Part shown: one piece after another, positions 9,023 to 20,446 of the stretch
Position numbering within the stretch: position 1 is the stretch's first letter
How the letters are laid out: the number at the start of each line of letters is the position of its first letter
Assembly (NCBI RefSeq): GCF_003030305.1
Contig: NZ_CP023676.1
Coordinates: 2,108,001 to 2,172,000 of the forward strand
Origin: Cutibacterium acnes
Lineage (GTDB): Bacteria; Actinomycetota; Actinomycetes; Propionibacteriales; Propionibacteriaceae
Reading direction: 5' to 3'
DNA: 64,000 bases
Position numbers and translations under genes: made by a program
The notes under the pieces: generated by a model
The model's input: only the letters and a program-made list of their open reading frames with translations
The model's database searches: none
What the model was told of the DNA's origin: nothing

Positions 9023-10456
9023 TCACAACACCAGACCAGGCAGGTAGTTGGCAGCCTTCGGGTATTCCCGAACAATGTCCTCCACCTTGGCGCACAGCGC
9101 CTCGACCTGATCCTGGGCGCCACCAGTGAGATCCAGCGGAGAGGACACCAAACCACGTAGCTGCTCCTTGGTGAGCGGGATGCGCGGATCGGCGGCCAGA
9201 CGGGCGAAAAGGTCGTTACCAGTGCGACCGGTTTCGCGCATGTCGAGGGCCACGGCTACGGCGTGTTCCTTGATGGCCTCATGGGCGTCCTCCCGACCGA
9301 CGCCAGCACGCACACAAGCCATAAGGACCTTAGTAGTCGTCAGGAAGGGCAGGTAGCGCTCAAGCTCAGCCTCAATGACAGCGGGGAACGCCCCGAAGTC
9401 GCCAAGGATCGTCAAAAAGGTCTCAAAAGCACCATCAATGGCATAGAAGGAATCGGGCAGCGCCACACGACGCACCACCGAACAGGACACGTCACCCTCG
9501 TTCCACTGCACTCCCGCCAGACCGGTGGCCATAGTCAAATAGCCACGTAACACAACAAGGAAGCCGTTGACCCGCTCGCAGGAACGAGCATTCATCTTGT
9601 GCGGCATCGCCGAGGAACCCACCTGGCCGGGCTTGAACCCCTCGGTGACAAGTTCGTTACCGGCCATAAGGCGGATAGACGTCGCCAGGTTAGACGGGCC
9701 TGACAGCACCTGCACCAGAGTTGACATGACCTCAAAGTCCAAGGACCTCGGGTAAATCTGACCGGTCGAAGTGAGTACCTGGTTAAACCCCAGATGATCA
9801 GCAACGCGATGCTCAAGATCGTCAAGCTTGGACTCATCACCGCCAAGCAGGTCAAGCATGTCCTGGGCAGTTCCCATCGGGCCCTTGATACCACGAGCCG
9901 GGTAGCGCTCAATGAGCTCGTTGACGTGATCCCATGCCACCAGCATCTCATCGATAGCGGTGGCGAACCGCTTGCCCAGGGTCGTCACCTGGGCGGCAAC
10001 ATTGTGAGAGCGTCCAGCAATGGCTTGATCGGAGAACTGAGCGGCCAGGCGCGACAGCTGGTTGAGCGTGGCAACCATTTTGTCGCGCACTAGCCGCAGC
10101 GACTCCAGCACCTGCATCTGCTCAATGTTTTCGGTGAGGTCACGGCTCGTCATGCCCTTGTGAATGTGCTCATGACCGGCCAGGGCGTTGAACTCCTCAA
10201 TCCTGGCCTTGACGTCATGACGAGTAATCGCCTCCCGCTCGGCGATCGAGTCAAGGTCAACGTCGTCGAGAACCGCCTGGTAGTCGGCCAACACCTGTTC
10301 GGGATCGTCGCCACCAAAGCTCACACCGAGATCGGCTTGAGCTTCCATGACGGTCAGCCAGAGTCTGCGCTCAGCACGGATTTTGTTTTCCGGCGTCCAG
10401 ATGGAACGCATGGCCGCGGAGGCATAACGGGTGGCAAGGATATTGGGTACGCTCAT
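9023..10456 (-). CDS. purB: Adenylosuccinate lyase
   Basis: 477 residues. It acts twice in purine synthesis, cleaving SAICAR to AICAR and adenylosuccinate to AMP, both releasing fumarate. The fumarase/aspartase superfamily signature SSAMPHKMNARSCER is present, with HDVKARIEEF and TSRDLTEN near the active site. Its start overlaps the purD stop by 4 bp (ATGA), so the two are translationally coupled. Confidence 0.95.
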   Translation of the reverse strand: MSVPNILATRYASAAMRSIWTPENKIRAERRLWLTVMEAQADLGVSFGGDDPEQVLADYQAVLDDVDLDSIAEREAITRHDVKARIEEFNALAGHEHIHKGMTSRDLTENIEQMQVLESLRLVRDKMVATLNQLSRLAAQFSDQAIAGRSHNVAAQVTTLGKRFATAIDEMLVAWDHVNELIERYPARGIKGPMGTAQDMLDLLGGDESKLDDLEHRVADHLGFNQVLTSTGQIYPRSLDFEVMSTLVQVLSGPSNLATSIRLMAGNELVTEGFKPGQVGSSAMPHKMNARSCERVNGFLVVLRGYLTMATGLAGVQWNEGDVSCSVVRRVALPDSFYAIDGAFETFLTILGDFGAFPAVIEAELERYLPFLTTTKVLMACVRAGVGREDAHEAIKEHAVAVALDMRETGRTGNDLFARLAADPRIPLTKEQLRGLVSSPLDLTGGAQDQVEALCAKVEDIVREYPKAANYLPGLVL

Positions 10457-11772
10457 GAAGACTCCCCGTCGGTCAGGTTGGTGGAATTCTCGGACTGCGG
10501 TGCGCGTCCGTCAGCCATTTCGTCAACGGCCTCGAGCTCGGCTGCATGGCGGGCAATGTCCGTGCGGTGGAACCCGTCACTAACCTCCAACTGGTCGATC
10601 CTGCGGTAGGCGTCAGCGCGGGCTCCGGCCAGAGTTTCGCCGTGGCCGAGCACGACGAGAACGCGGCCACCACTGGTAACGAGGCCGTCCCCTTCGATAC
10701 GAGTCCCAGCGTGCAAAACGTCCTCGTCGTCAACCGGGGCGACGACCCGGCGCCCTTTCGCCGGGCAAGCGGGATAACCCTCGCTGGCCATCACGACGCC
10801 GACGGCTGCGCCACAACGGAAGCGAAGACCGTCAACACCGGACAGGTCTCCACGAGCCGCGGCAGCCATGATCTGGGCCATAGGTGACTCCACCATACTC
10901 AGTAGTGGCTCAGTCTCGGGATCGCCGAATCGCACGTTGAACTCAACGACTTTGGGACCAGCAGAAGTGAGCGCCAACCCCACGTAAAGCAGGCCGACGA
11001 ATGGGGTACCGCGATCCGCCATGGCCCTCAGGGTTGGCGAGATGATGGTAGTCGACACCGTCTCGACGAGATCGTCTGGGGCCCACGGCAACGGGGTGTA
11101 GGCACCCATGCCACCGGTGTTCGGACCAACTCCCCCATTCCCGACCCGCTTAAAGTCCTGGGCCGGCTGCATCGGAAGGGCACGGGTGCCATCACAGATA
11201 GCAAAAAGACTTACCTCCGGGCCGTCAAGGTACTCCTCAACGACCACCCGGTGATCGGACTCGAAACACCGTTTGGCATGAGCGAGAGCCTCGGCGCGAT
11301 CGTGTGTGACGACGACTCCCTTGCCCCCGGCCAGACCATCGTCCTTGACCACGTATGGTGGCCCGAACTCGTCAAGGGCAGCCGAGACGGAATTGGCATC
11401 GTCGCAAGAACGGGAGGCTGCCGTCGGCACACGGGCAGCAGCCATCACTTCCTTGGCGAAAGCCTTCGACCCTTCCAACTGGGCGGCCTCGGCACTTGGA
11501 CCGAAGCAGTCGATCCCGGACTCGCGCAGAGCATCGGCCACCCCGGCAACCAGCGGCGCCTCCGGGCCGACGACGACGAGGTCAGCTTCCAGGCCACGCG
11601 CCAAGGAGACAACGGCATCACAATCGCACGGATCCAACGGATGATTCGTGGCGAAGGATGCCGTCCCCGGGTTACCGGGAGCGACGTGGACGGCGGCAAC
11701 CTCTGGGTCACGATGGCAGGCCAAGGCAAGGGCATGCTCGCGGCCACCGGACCCAAGGACGAGAACAGTCAT
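10453..11772 (-). CDS. purD: Phosphoribosylamine-glycine ligase (GAR synthetase)
   Basis: 439 residues from ATG at 11772, where the conserved MTVLVLGSGGREHAL begins; a longer frame to 11838 adds 22 poorly conserved residues. ATP-grasp enzyme of purine synthesis step 2. Visible: GGREHALA (phosphoribosylamine binding), the ATP-grasp region VVKDDGLAGGKGVVV, and EFNVRFGDPETE (metal/ATP site). The C-terminus extends about 20 residues past the fold with a Ser/Asn/Glu-rich tail. It overlaps purB and follows purA by 58 bp. Confidence 0.95.
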   Translation of the reverse strand: MTVLVLGSGGREHALALACHRDPEVAAVHVAPGNPGTASFATNHPLDPCDCDAVVSLARGLEADLVVVGPEAPLVAGVADALRESGIDCFGPSAEAAQLEGSKAFAKEVMAAARVPTAASRSCDDANSVSAALDEFGPPYVVKDDGLAGGKGVVVTHDRAEALAHAKRCFESDHRVVVEEYLDGPEVSLFAICDGTRALPMQPAQDFKRVGNGGVGPNTGGMGAYTPLPWAPDDLVETVSTTIISPTLRAMADRGTPFVGLLYVGLALTSAGPKVVEFNVRFGDPETEPLLSMVESPMAQIMAAAARGDLSGVDGLRFRCGAAVGVVMASEGYPACPAKGRRVVAPVDDEDVLHAGTRIEGDGLVTSGGRVLVVLGHGETLAGARADAYRRIDQLEVSDGFHRTDIARHAAELEAVDEMADGRAPQSENSTNLTDGESS

Positions 11773-11830
11773 GCTGGACACGGGGACTAGCCTAGAACCT
11801 ACAGCGTCTATTCCCGTCAGCCGGGAGGAA

Positions 11831-14196
<2,366 letters not shown>

Positions 14197-14292
14197 GTCG
14201 CCCTCCTGGGTCTGGCGACGCCTCTGACGTCGCTGTGTCTCCATTCTTCCGCCTTTTGCCACCTCACGTCACCCAAGCTGATTTTCTAGTGT

Positions 14293-14305
14293 CGTCATCA
14301 TGACG
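14293..14305. promoter_or_regulatory. Palindrome in the divergent acetyltransferase/gntR promoter region
   Basis: Arms CGTCAT and ATGACG are separated by one base, 9 bp upstream of the gntR start. A candidate autoregulatory operator for the GntR protein. Confidence 0.4.
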
Positions 14306-14313
14306 TCCATGCC

Positions 14314-15048
14314 ATGATTAACGGCATGTCAGATACGAACGATGCCGTCCACCTAGCCGATAACCTCAATCCGGCAGCTGAGCGGATGTTCAAGTGGATT
14401 CTCTCCTCAGACCTTGCCCCCGGGGACCCCATCCCGATCGAACAGGACCTCGCGACCCAGTTCGGGATGGCCCGTGGCACAGTTCGTGAAGCGGTGCGCG
14501 AATTACGCGCCCTAGGAATCCTTGAGGTGCGGCGTGGACTGGGGACCTACCTGTCTACGGCATCTGCTTCGACGATTCGGCACAGTCTCGTCTACCGGAG
14601 CGTCAAACAGATCACCACTGACGAGAGCGGCACCAGGGATTTCATCGGTCTGCGAGAAATGGTAGAGGTGCGGGCCCTTATGGAGTGCTCACTGGTCACC
14701 GAAGTCACCGGCCGCATCAGCGCCGAGACCGGACGGGCCCTGCACGCCCTGGCAGCCCGGATGGACGACCCTAAGGACTCCGCCGCTGCGGACCGCCAGT
14801 TCCACCGACTGTTGTACGCGGACATGGGCAATCAACTCGCCCGCGAACTGATCGACGTCTTTTGGGACTCCCTCAATCTCGCTGGGCTGATGCTTCCACC
14901 AACTAATACAATGCCGGCCACCCGTCACGCCCACGACCTCATCGCCGACTGCGTTATCGGCCATGATCCACAGGCCAGTCGCGAGGCTATGTGGGACCAC
15001 TTCGCCGCCATTCGGGAGAGGTTGGGAGGGGCACCCCGCACCTCCTGA
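14314..15048 (+). CDS. GntR/FadR-family regulator (FCD domain), probable regulator of the nan genes
   Basis: 244 residues from ATG 14314 (ATG 14326 is an equally weak alternative). The N-terminal winged helix-turn-helix has GDPIPIEQDLATQFGMARGT and VREAVRELRALGILEVRRGLG. An all-helical FCD effector domain follows (VEVRALMECSLV, then FHRLLYADMGN and a late helix with His), which binds a metal and a small acid or sugar. It converges on nanE and is the only regulator beside the sialic-acid genes, so a NanR-like role is likely but inferred. Confidence 0.8.
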   Translation: MINGMSDTNDAVHLADNLNPAAERMFKWILSSDLAPGDPIPIEQDLATQFGMARGTVREAVRELRALGILEVRRGLGTYLSTASASTIRHSLVYRSVKQITTDESGTRDFIGLREMVEVRALMECSLVTEVTGRISAETGRALHALAARMDDPKDSAAADRQFHRLLYADMGNQLARELIDVFWDSLNLAGLMLPPTNTMPATRHAHDLIADCVIGHDPQASREAMWDHFAAIRERLGGAPRTS

Positions 15049-15172
15049 AGAATGCACGCCACGCAACTTTGAAACAGTCAGCCTGACCTGACTAGCGGAG
15101 GATACGCGCCGGTGTGACATACCGAGAAACGTCCCGGCTTCGGCCTGGGAAAGGTGCTCGTCACGGGCAAGG

Positions 15173-15862
15173 TCACCTCAGCGCGTCACGGAACCATCCA
15201 GTGATCGAGGTCGGATGGGTGATCGCGGTCCCTACCACAACGGCGTGGGCTCCCAGGTCCATCGCACGGCGCGCTTGATCCGGGGTGTGGATACGTCCCT
15301 CAGCGATGACGGGACGGTCACCATCGAGCTTCTTGACAAGGGCTTCAATAACCTCATAGTCGGGCCCGTCGGCTTTGGGGCGCTCCCCGGTGTAGCCGCA
15401 CAGTGTCGTCCCGATGAGGTCGGCTCCCGCTTCAGCAGCGAACAATCCGTCATCAACCGAGCCACAATCGGCCATGACGACGACGTCGTATTCACGCTTG
15501 AGGCGTTCGATCGTCTCAGCCAGGCTCAACCCGTCGGCACGTTCGCGTCGGGTGCCGTCGAGGGCGACGACGTCAGCCCCGGCAGCTGACACGCAGCGTG
15601 CATGGCGCAGGGTCGGGGTGATGTAGATGCCCTCATCACCCTCCTTCCAGATACCAACCACTGGGACGCTCACGCGCCCCTTGACGGCGGAGACATCGGA
15701 GAGTCCCTGGGCACGCACCGCCACTGCTCCCCCGGCTTCGACCGCAGCCGCCATCTGGGCCATCGTCTCGGGGTGGCGCAGCGGCTCGCCCGGGTAAGCC
15801 TGGCAGGAAACCACAAGCCCTCCTGCCATAGAGGCGATGATCCGGTCGGTGAATCCGCTCAT
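15173..15862 (-). CDS. nanE: N-acetylmannosamine-6-phosphate 2-epimerase
   Basis: 229 residues from ATG at 15862, which has a GAGGAGG ribosome site. Converts ManNAc-6-P to GlcNAc-6-P. The TIM-barrel blocks are clear: LVVSCQAYPGEPL, VPVVGIWKEG, ADVVALDGTRRERADG, VVMADCGSVDDGLFAAEAGAD, and VIAEGRIHTPDQARRAMDLGAHAVVVGTAIT in the phosphate site. Last gene of the nanT-DUF4862-nanA-nanE run. The 124 bp to the convergent gntR end holds only weak hairpins. Confidence 0.95.
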   Translation of the reverse strand: MSGFTDRIIASMAGGLVVSCQAYPGEPLRHPETMAQMAAAVEAGGAVAVRAQGLSDVSAVKGRVSVPVVGIWKEGDEGIYITPTLRHARCVSAAGADVVALDGTRRERADGLSLAETIERLKREYDVVVMADCGSVDDGLFAAEAGADLIGTTLCGYTGERPKADGPDYEVIEALVKKLDGDRPVIAEGRIHTPDQARRAMDLGAHAVVVGTAITHPTSITGWFRDALR

Positions 15863-15894
15863 ACTTGAATCCTCCTCACATCGATGCTTGTCAT

Positions 15895-16815
15895 TCACGC
15901 GAGCTGGCCAACACGACGCAGCACTTCGGCAACTCTCTCCACGTTGTCCCCAGTGAGGGTTGGCAGTGGCACACTCATAGTGTTGGTTTCGATAATGCCG
16001 AGAAGCTGCATGGCCGTCTTGAAAGCGCCCACACCAGCGGCCGGACCGACGACACCCTGCGGTGCGAACGCGATCTCCATCAGCTCGGCAGCCTTGTCTT
16101 GTTCAATGCGGACCGTCTCCCAATCCCCCTCACGGTAGGCCTTGTACATGGCGACGTAGCTGGTCGCATCAACGTTAGCCAGCCCAGGCACGACGCCGTC
16201 AGTACCCGACATAAAGGCCCCGTCGACGACAACCTCGTGGCCGGTGAACAGGGACAGCGGGGAGCCGGCAGCACGGTTTGCCAAGGCGAGACGGCGGAAG
16301 GACACGTCGTCAGCCGAGGAGTCCTTGCAGCCTGCGATGACCCCCTCGCGCCCCAACTTCATCATGAGGTCGACGGGCACCTTGACGTGCACACACACCG
16401 GGATGTCGTAGACGAACAACGGCAGATCGGTGGCCTCGTGCAAAGCGCGGAAGTGGTTCTCGATCTCGGTCGGCCCGGTGATGGCGTAGAACGGCGCGGT
16501 GGCGACAACGGCGTCCACCCCAATCTCCTCGGCCTGACCGATGTGACGGATGACGCGCAAGGTCTCTGTGTCAATGACGCCAGCCAGCAGCGGAACCCGA
16601 CCGTCGATGATCCGCTTGGCCTCGGACAGGACACGTCCACGCATCTCGTCGTCGAAGAAGGCCACCTCGGACGTGGAACCGAGGACGAACAGACCGTCCA
16701 CCCCTTGCCCGATGAGGCGGTTGATGAGCTTTTCGTAGGAGGCGACGTCCAGGTCACCGTTGGGGGTTAGTGGGGTGACGACCGGGGGAATGACGCCGTG
16801 GAACTTCGTGGTCAT
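15895..16815 (-). CDS. nanA: N-acetylneuraminate lyase / dihydrodipicolinate-synthase family aldolase
   Basis: 306 residues from ATG at 16815 (an upstream ATG at 16866 would overlap the preceding gene). Class I aldolase; in this context it likely splits N-acetylneuraminate into ManNAc and pyruvate. Motifs: GVIPPVVTPL at the start, GSTSEVAFF (GSTGE-type pyruvate loop), catalytic Tyr in FVYDIP and Schiff-base Lys in IAGCKDSS. By sequence alone a dihydrodipicolinate synthase or a related sugar-acid aldolase is possible; the neighbours decide. Confidence 0.82.
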   Translation of the reverse strand: MTTKFHGVIPPVVTPLTPNGDLDVASYEKLINRLIGQGVDGLFVLGSTSEVAFFDDEMRGRVLSEAKRIIDGRVPLLAGVIDTETLRVIRHIGQAEEIGVDAVVATAPFYAITGPTEIENHFRALHEATDLPLFVYDIPVCVHVKVPVDLMMKLGREGVIAGCKDSSADDVSFRRLALANRAAGSPLSLFTGHEVVVDGAFMSGTDGVVPGLANVDATSYVAMYKAYREGDWETVRIEQDKAAELMEIAFAPQGVVGPAAGVGAFKTAMQLLGIIETNTMSVPLPTLTGDNVERVAEVLRRVGQLA

Positions 16816-16862
16816 GGTGTTGTCCTTCGTGTTGTTCGTGGATGTCGTGTCGTTGATGGGTG

Positions 16863-17765
16863 TCATGCCGTCGCCATGACGTCATGAATGGAGGTGATCA
16901 TGGCCAACCGCCGCTCGACGGTGGCATCAGCGGGGGTCTGGATCTTGATGCCTTGGTAGGCCTGAAGGCCTCGGGCCGCATCCAGGAAGGAGCCGACGAG
17001 ATCCGTAGTCAGGAGGCTGGTGGGTTCGTCGTTTCGCAGCGGAAGGTGAGCGTCTCCCCAGGCCGGGCCATATTGGGTGGCGTCCGGACCAGCACCCGAG
17101 AGCATCACCCCGCCGAGCACACCGGCATCAGCCAGCCGGGCGACCTGACGCGCAGGGAGCTCGGGGTCATGGGACTCGACAACGCTGCGGCCCCAGTTGA
17201 TCGTCAGGTGCACCCTCGTACCGACCACCGCGGTGATCTCGTCGTCCAGACTGAGGAACTCCTTCTCGCCCGGTCCGACGCCACCAGCCGCGTCACAGTG
17301 CTCGACGACGATGGCAAGTCCAGCGTCCTCGAAGAGACCGGAGAGCTCAACCAGCGAAGAAGCAAATGCTTTCGCGTCGGCCTTACGACTCGGGGCGGAA
17401 TGGACCTCGACCCACCTGACGACGGGGTGTCCGACCATCTCGTGCAGGGTTCGCACGTCGTCAACGAGGTTGGTGAACCACTTGAGTGCTCGTTGACGCC
17501 CCTGCTCGTCGGAGGACGCCAGACCGAAGTCCGGATCACCGGCCAGCTGACCCATGGTTCCCGGAATGGCCGTCACGACGCAGTGGGCGAACCGGTCGCG
17601 CAGTTGATCGGCGAGCCATCGGGGATCGGCGTCGAGGCCGTCCCGGTACGGGATCTCGATACCGTCGACCCAACCGGTCTCGGCCAGGCTCCGGTACAAG
17701 CACTCCCGCTCAGCGATGGCCCGTGGCATCGCGGCGTATGCGCCAACGATGGTCGGAGCAGTCAT
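16863..17765 (-). CDS. DUF4862 family protein in the sialic-acid cluster
   Basis: 300 residues from ATG at 17765 with an AGGAGG-type ribosome site. It reads like a xylose-isomerase-like TIM barrel: GIEIPYRDGLD, VVEHCDAAGG, VHLTINWGRSVVESHD and a late GVMLSGAG block contain metal- and base-type Glu, His and Asp residues. I recall the family as DUF4862 (from memory, not searched). Placed between nanT and nanA, it probably isomerises, epimerises or lactonises a sialic-acid-derived sugar before or after the lyase step; this is inference. Confidence 0.7.
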   Translation of the reverse strand: MTAPTIVGAYAAMPRAIAERECLYRSLAETGWVDGIEIPYRDGLDADPRWLADQLRDRFAHCVVTAIPGTMGQLAGDPDFGLASSDEQGRQRALKWFTNLVDDVRTLHEMVGHPVVRWVEVHSAPSRKADAKAFASSLVELSGLFEDAGLAIVVEHCDAAGGVGPGEKEFLSLDDEITAVVGTRVHLTINWGRSVVESHDPELPARQVARLADAGVLGGVMLSGAGPDATQYGPAWGDAHLPLRNDEPTSLLTTDLVGSFLDAARGLQAYQGIKIQTPADATVERRLAMITSIHDVMATA

Positions 17766-17789
17766 GATACGTCCTCCTTCTCGCTCGCA

Positions 17790-19394
17790 TCACGAGGCGA
17801 CGATAGTGTCAGGGTTCCGGGAAACAGCAAGCTCTTCATCGACGTGATCCATCCGGTCAGCGGGACGCACGTGGTCGGGGCGCAACAGCTTCTGCATCCG
17901 GAGCGGGAAATTGATGGCGATAAGAACGATGATCACCGCGGTGAATACGAAGGACAAGATGAACAGGGTCCATCCGAGGCCCCAGCTGGAGGGCAGCACA
18001 CCGCCAACACCGGTAGCTGGATCACCTGCCAGGGCAATGCCGAGGACCGGGGCGATAGCCCCACCAAGAGCTCCGACGTTATAAGAGAAACCCAAACCAG
18101 CAGCGCGCTTCTCGACCGGAAAGTAGTTCGAAATGAACTTCGGTAGCAGACCAGAGATACCTTGTCCGAACATCTGCTGGACAAAGATGAAAACTCCAAG
18201 AAGCACGACCCATATCACCGAGGAATGCACCATGCCTCGGCTGACGAGGAAGACCGGCAGGACGAGGAACTCCGAGATGAGCAGGGAGACCCAATAGGCC
18301 TTGCGGGTTCCGAATCTGTCACCGATAAATCCGGCCATGATGCAGCCCGCTGCCGCGCCAAAAGAAGTGGCGGTCACGAGATTGGAAGCGGTGTCGCTCG
18401 CCAGGCCCAGGGTTTGGCGATAGTAGGTAGGCAACAGAGCCTGCAAAGGCCAGGAGTAGAGGAAGGCGACAAACACCGTGATCATAACGGCCACACCTGT
18501 CGGCCAACGCGGTCCCTCGAACTGGACCATGAAGCTCACCATGACGGCCGCGACAACGACCCACAGCAATGCCAACACGAGCCCCGGGACGCCGCTCTTG
18601 AACAGGTAAATGACGATTAGGCATCCGAAAGTTGTGAGGGCCAGAACAATGTTAATGATGCTTCGCTTCGGGTTACGTGCGAAGAGCATGGTGAACATGT
18701 CAGTCTTCTTGACAGTCTCGCCGACAGCGGCGCGAGCGGCCTCCTCCTCGCGCATTTTTACAAAGTCGGCGGCCTCAGGAAGGGCACGACGCAGCCACAG
18801 GGCCAAGGCGATCGGAATAATGCCAAGCGCGAAGAGTATTCGCCAGGTATGAGGCTCAGCGGAGGTACCACGGGTAAGGTACTCGATGAGGGCATACACC
18901 TGAGCCGTCACACCGGCGCCAAGGGAAAATCCGGAAATAAGGAACCCGGAGGCCTTATTCCGCAGACGCACTGGCCAGGACTCAATGACGTAGGTGGCTG
19001 AAGAGCCGTACTCACCGGCCATACCCATGCCGATGCAGACACGGGCGACGAAGATAACCCAGAAAGCCGGGGCAATGGCACAGACGACCGATCCACCCGC
19101 ATAAAGCAGAATTGAGATGACCATAGCCTCCTTGCGGCCGATCCGGTCACCGATAGCTCCCAGCAGCAGTCCGCCGAACCATCGCGCAATAAAAGCAGCG
19201 GACACCAAGGTCGCAGTCGCCGCTGGTCCGACGTGAAAGGTCCTGCCGATCTCGGTGAGGACCAGCGTGATCATGACGAAGTCGAATCCGTCCAGCAGAT
19301 AACCGATCCATGCTGCCCAGAAGGATTTCCACTGCGTGCCAGTCAACTCGTCACGCCATGATTTCCTGGCTGCTATGGCCTCGACGTTGCTCAT
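17790..19394 (-). CDS. nanT: Sialic acid MFS transporter NanT
   Basis: 534 residues. Long segments match E. coli NanT as I remember it: GYLLDGFDFVMITLVLTE, GMAGEYGSSATYVIESWP, LRNKASGFLISGFS, FLYSWPLQALLPTY and AAGLGFSYNVGALGGA. NanT is a proton symporter with about 14 membrane spans, 2 more than usual MFS. It imports free N-acetylneuraminate and heads the nan operon. A charged C-terminal tail (DHVRPADRMDHVDEELAVS) is unusual in length. The 127 bp upstream carries palindromes. Confidence 0.92.
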   Translation of the reverse strand: MSNVEAIAARKSWRDELTGTQWKSFWAAWIGYLLDGFDFVMITLVLTEIGRTFHVGPAATATLVSAAFIARWFGGLLLGAIGDRIGRKEAMVISILLYAGGSVVCAIAPAFWVIFVARVCIGMGMAGEYGSSATYVIESWPVRLRNKASGFLISGFSLGAGVTAQVYALIEYLTRGTSAEPHTWRILFALGIIPIALALWLRRALPEAADFVKMREEEAARAAVGETVKKTDMFTMLFARNPKRSIINIVLALTTFGCLIVIYLFKSGVPGLVLALLWVVVAAVMVSFMVQFEGPRWPTGVAVMITVFVAFLYSWPLQALLPTYYRQTLGLASDTASNLVTATSFGAAAGCIMAGFIGDRFGTRKAYWVSLLISEFLVLPVFLVSRGMVHSSVIWVVLLGVFIFVQQMFGQGISGLLPKFISNYFPVEKRAAGLGFSYNVGALGGAIAPVLGIALAGDPATGVGGVLPSSWGLGWTLFILSFVFTAVIIVLIAINFPLRMQKLLRPDHVRPADRMDHVDEELAVSRNPDTIVAS

Positions 19395-19416
19395 ACGCCC
19401 ATCTCCATTGATTGGT

Positions 19417-19428
19417 CGGGTTAACCCG
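19417..19428. promoter_or_regulatory. Perfect palindrome upstream of nanT
   Basis: CGGGTTAACCCG lies 22 bp upstream of the nanT start, and an imperfect inverted repeat (GGAC/GTCC arms) lies near 19441-19455. A TTGACA -35-like element occurs on the minus strand near 19488. These are candidate sites for the neighbouring GntR regulator. Confidence 0.45.
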
Positions 19429-19521
19429 TCGCATTACATTGGACCTTGGATGTCCTATCTCAAGGATGAATCACCAGAATCATGTTGTCAACCTGCCGAC
19501 GTCTACGTGACGATAACCCCA

Positions 19522-20049
19522 TCACTCCTGATGATCGGACTCCTGCTCATCAGCGAGCTCTTCATCCACGTCGACGTCTACAGCATTATCAGACGGCACA
19601 TCATCTCCACGCAATGCCTGCCAGGCCTCGTTGCTCAACTCCCGCAAAAGGGTGTCGGCATCGTCGGACTCATCCCCAAATCCAAGCCGCTCGGCCGCCA
19701 TGGCCAACGCATGGAGGCAACGAAACACACCTTGGTTAGGCAGATAGCCCCAATCCACTGGCCCTTCGCCGTCCCACCCAGCGTCCCGGAGCTGCTCAAG
19801 GCCAAGGTCACGACCCGTACGGGCATAGGCGTACGCGGCGACATCAGCGGCATCTGTATCGCTCAACAGCGACCCTTCAGCCAGGAGGGCCCAGCACAGG
19901 GATGAGGAAGGGTGCTCCTTGACGACCGTCATGAACTCCCCACGTCCACGCTTAGCAAGTTTGCGAATGGCCGGGTCGGGCGGCAACCGCACGCCGTGAT
20001 CCTGTCCCTCGATCTCAGTGGTCAGATCGGTGTTTTGCTCCTCAGCCAT
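19522..20049 (-). CDS. DUF3151 family protein
   Basis: 175 residues, cytoplasmic, strongly acidic C-terminus. The DUF3151 core of Actinobacteria is visible: SSSLCWALLAEGSLL, AAYAYARTGRDLGLEQLRDAGW, GPVDWGYLPNQGVFRCLHAL and AAERLGFGDESDDADTLL. The function of the family is unknown. Confidence 0.8.
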   Translation of the reverse strand: MAEEQNTDLTTEIEGQDHGVRLPPDPAIRKLAKRGRGEFMTVVKEHPSSSLCWALLAEGSLLSDTDAADVAAYAYARTGRDLGLEQLRDAGWDGEGPVDWGYLPNQGVFRCLHALAMAAERLGFGDESDDADTLLRELSNEAWQALRGDDVPSDNAVDVDVDEELADEQESDHQE

Positions 20050-20149
20050 GATCCCAAGCCTAGGGCGAAATGCGCCGCGGCGCTTATTCGGGCCGCCAAT
20101 AAAGCCCTACGACAATAAACTTGTTTCAGCCAAGGAGAGGATTATCACC

Positions 20150-20314
20150 ATGTGCCGACCCGTCAGATGTGGCATTTGTGGCAAGACGACTTGGGCCGGA
20201 TGTGGCGAGCACATCGCCCACGTCAAGGCCCAGGTGCCACCCTCGCAGTGGTGCGATGGAACCCACACGACTGCTGAGAAAACTGCGGCCCAGTCACCAC
20301 ATTCGCGCTCCTGA
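20150..20314 (+). CDS. Small cysteine-rich protein (putative zinc-binding)
   Basis: 54 residues from ATG 20150 with a clear AAGGAGAGG ribosome site 10 bp upstream. It begins MCRPVRCGICGKTTWAGCG and continues with a His-containing helix (EHIAHVKAQVP) and QWC. I recall this arrangement (CRP.xC..CGKTTW.GCG.H) as a small protein widespread in bacteria, probably a one-metal zinc ribbon; no function is known to me. A 40-residue Ser/Thr-rich tail follows the conserved part. Confidence 0.7.
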   Translation: MCRPVRCGICGKTTWAGCGEHIAHVKAQVPPSQWCDGTHTTAEKTAAQSPHSRS

Positions 20315-20446
20315 AGGTGGCGCTGACTCGCTCATTCGTGGCGCAACCCTGCCCTGACCTACACTTCACTGTGGTGTGTTTGCACCCACCAACCACCCGC
20401 GGCCCCGTCGCGGTATCTCCATCCTCGATCTGAACCGGAGTTCTGC

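Noticed and set aside
15049-15172. Possible terminator between gntR and nanE
   Set aside because: Only 5-bp stems with a wobble pair (around CCCGG/CCTGGG) are visible, so no terminator is called.
15865-16770. 301-residue plus-strand frame
   Set aside because: Antisense to nanA, whose active-site motifs are clear.
16876-16888. Palindrome around ATGACGTCAT
   Set aside because: It lies inside the coding end of the DUF4862 gene and resembles the element before gntR only by its core; chance occurrence is likely.
16860-18146. 428-residue plus-strand frame
   Set aside because: Antisense to the DUF4862 and nanT genes; the repeat-free, Gly/Asp/Arg/His-rich translation has no recognisable domain.
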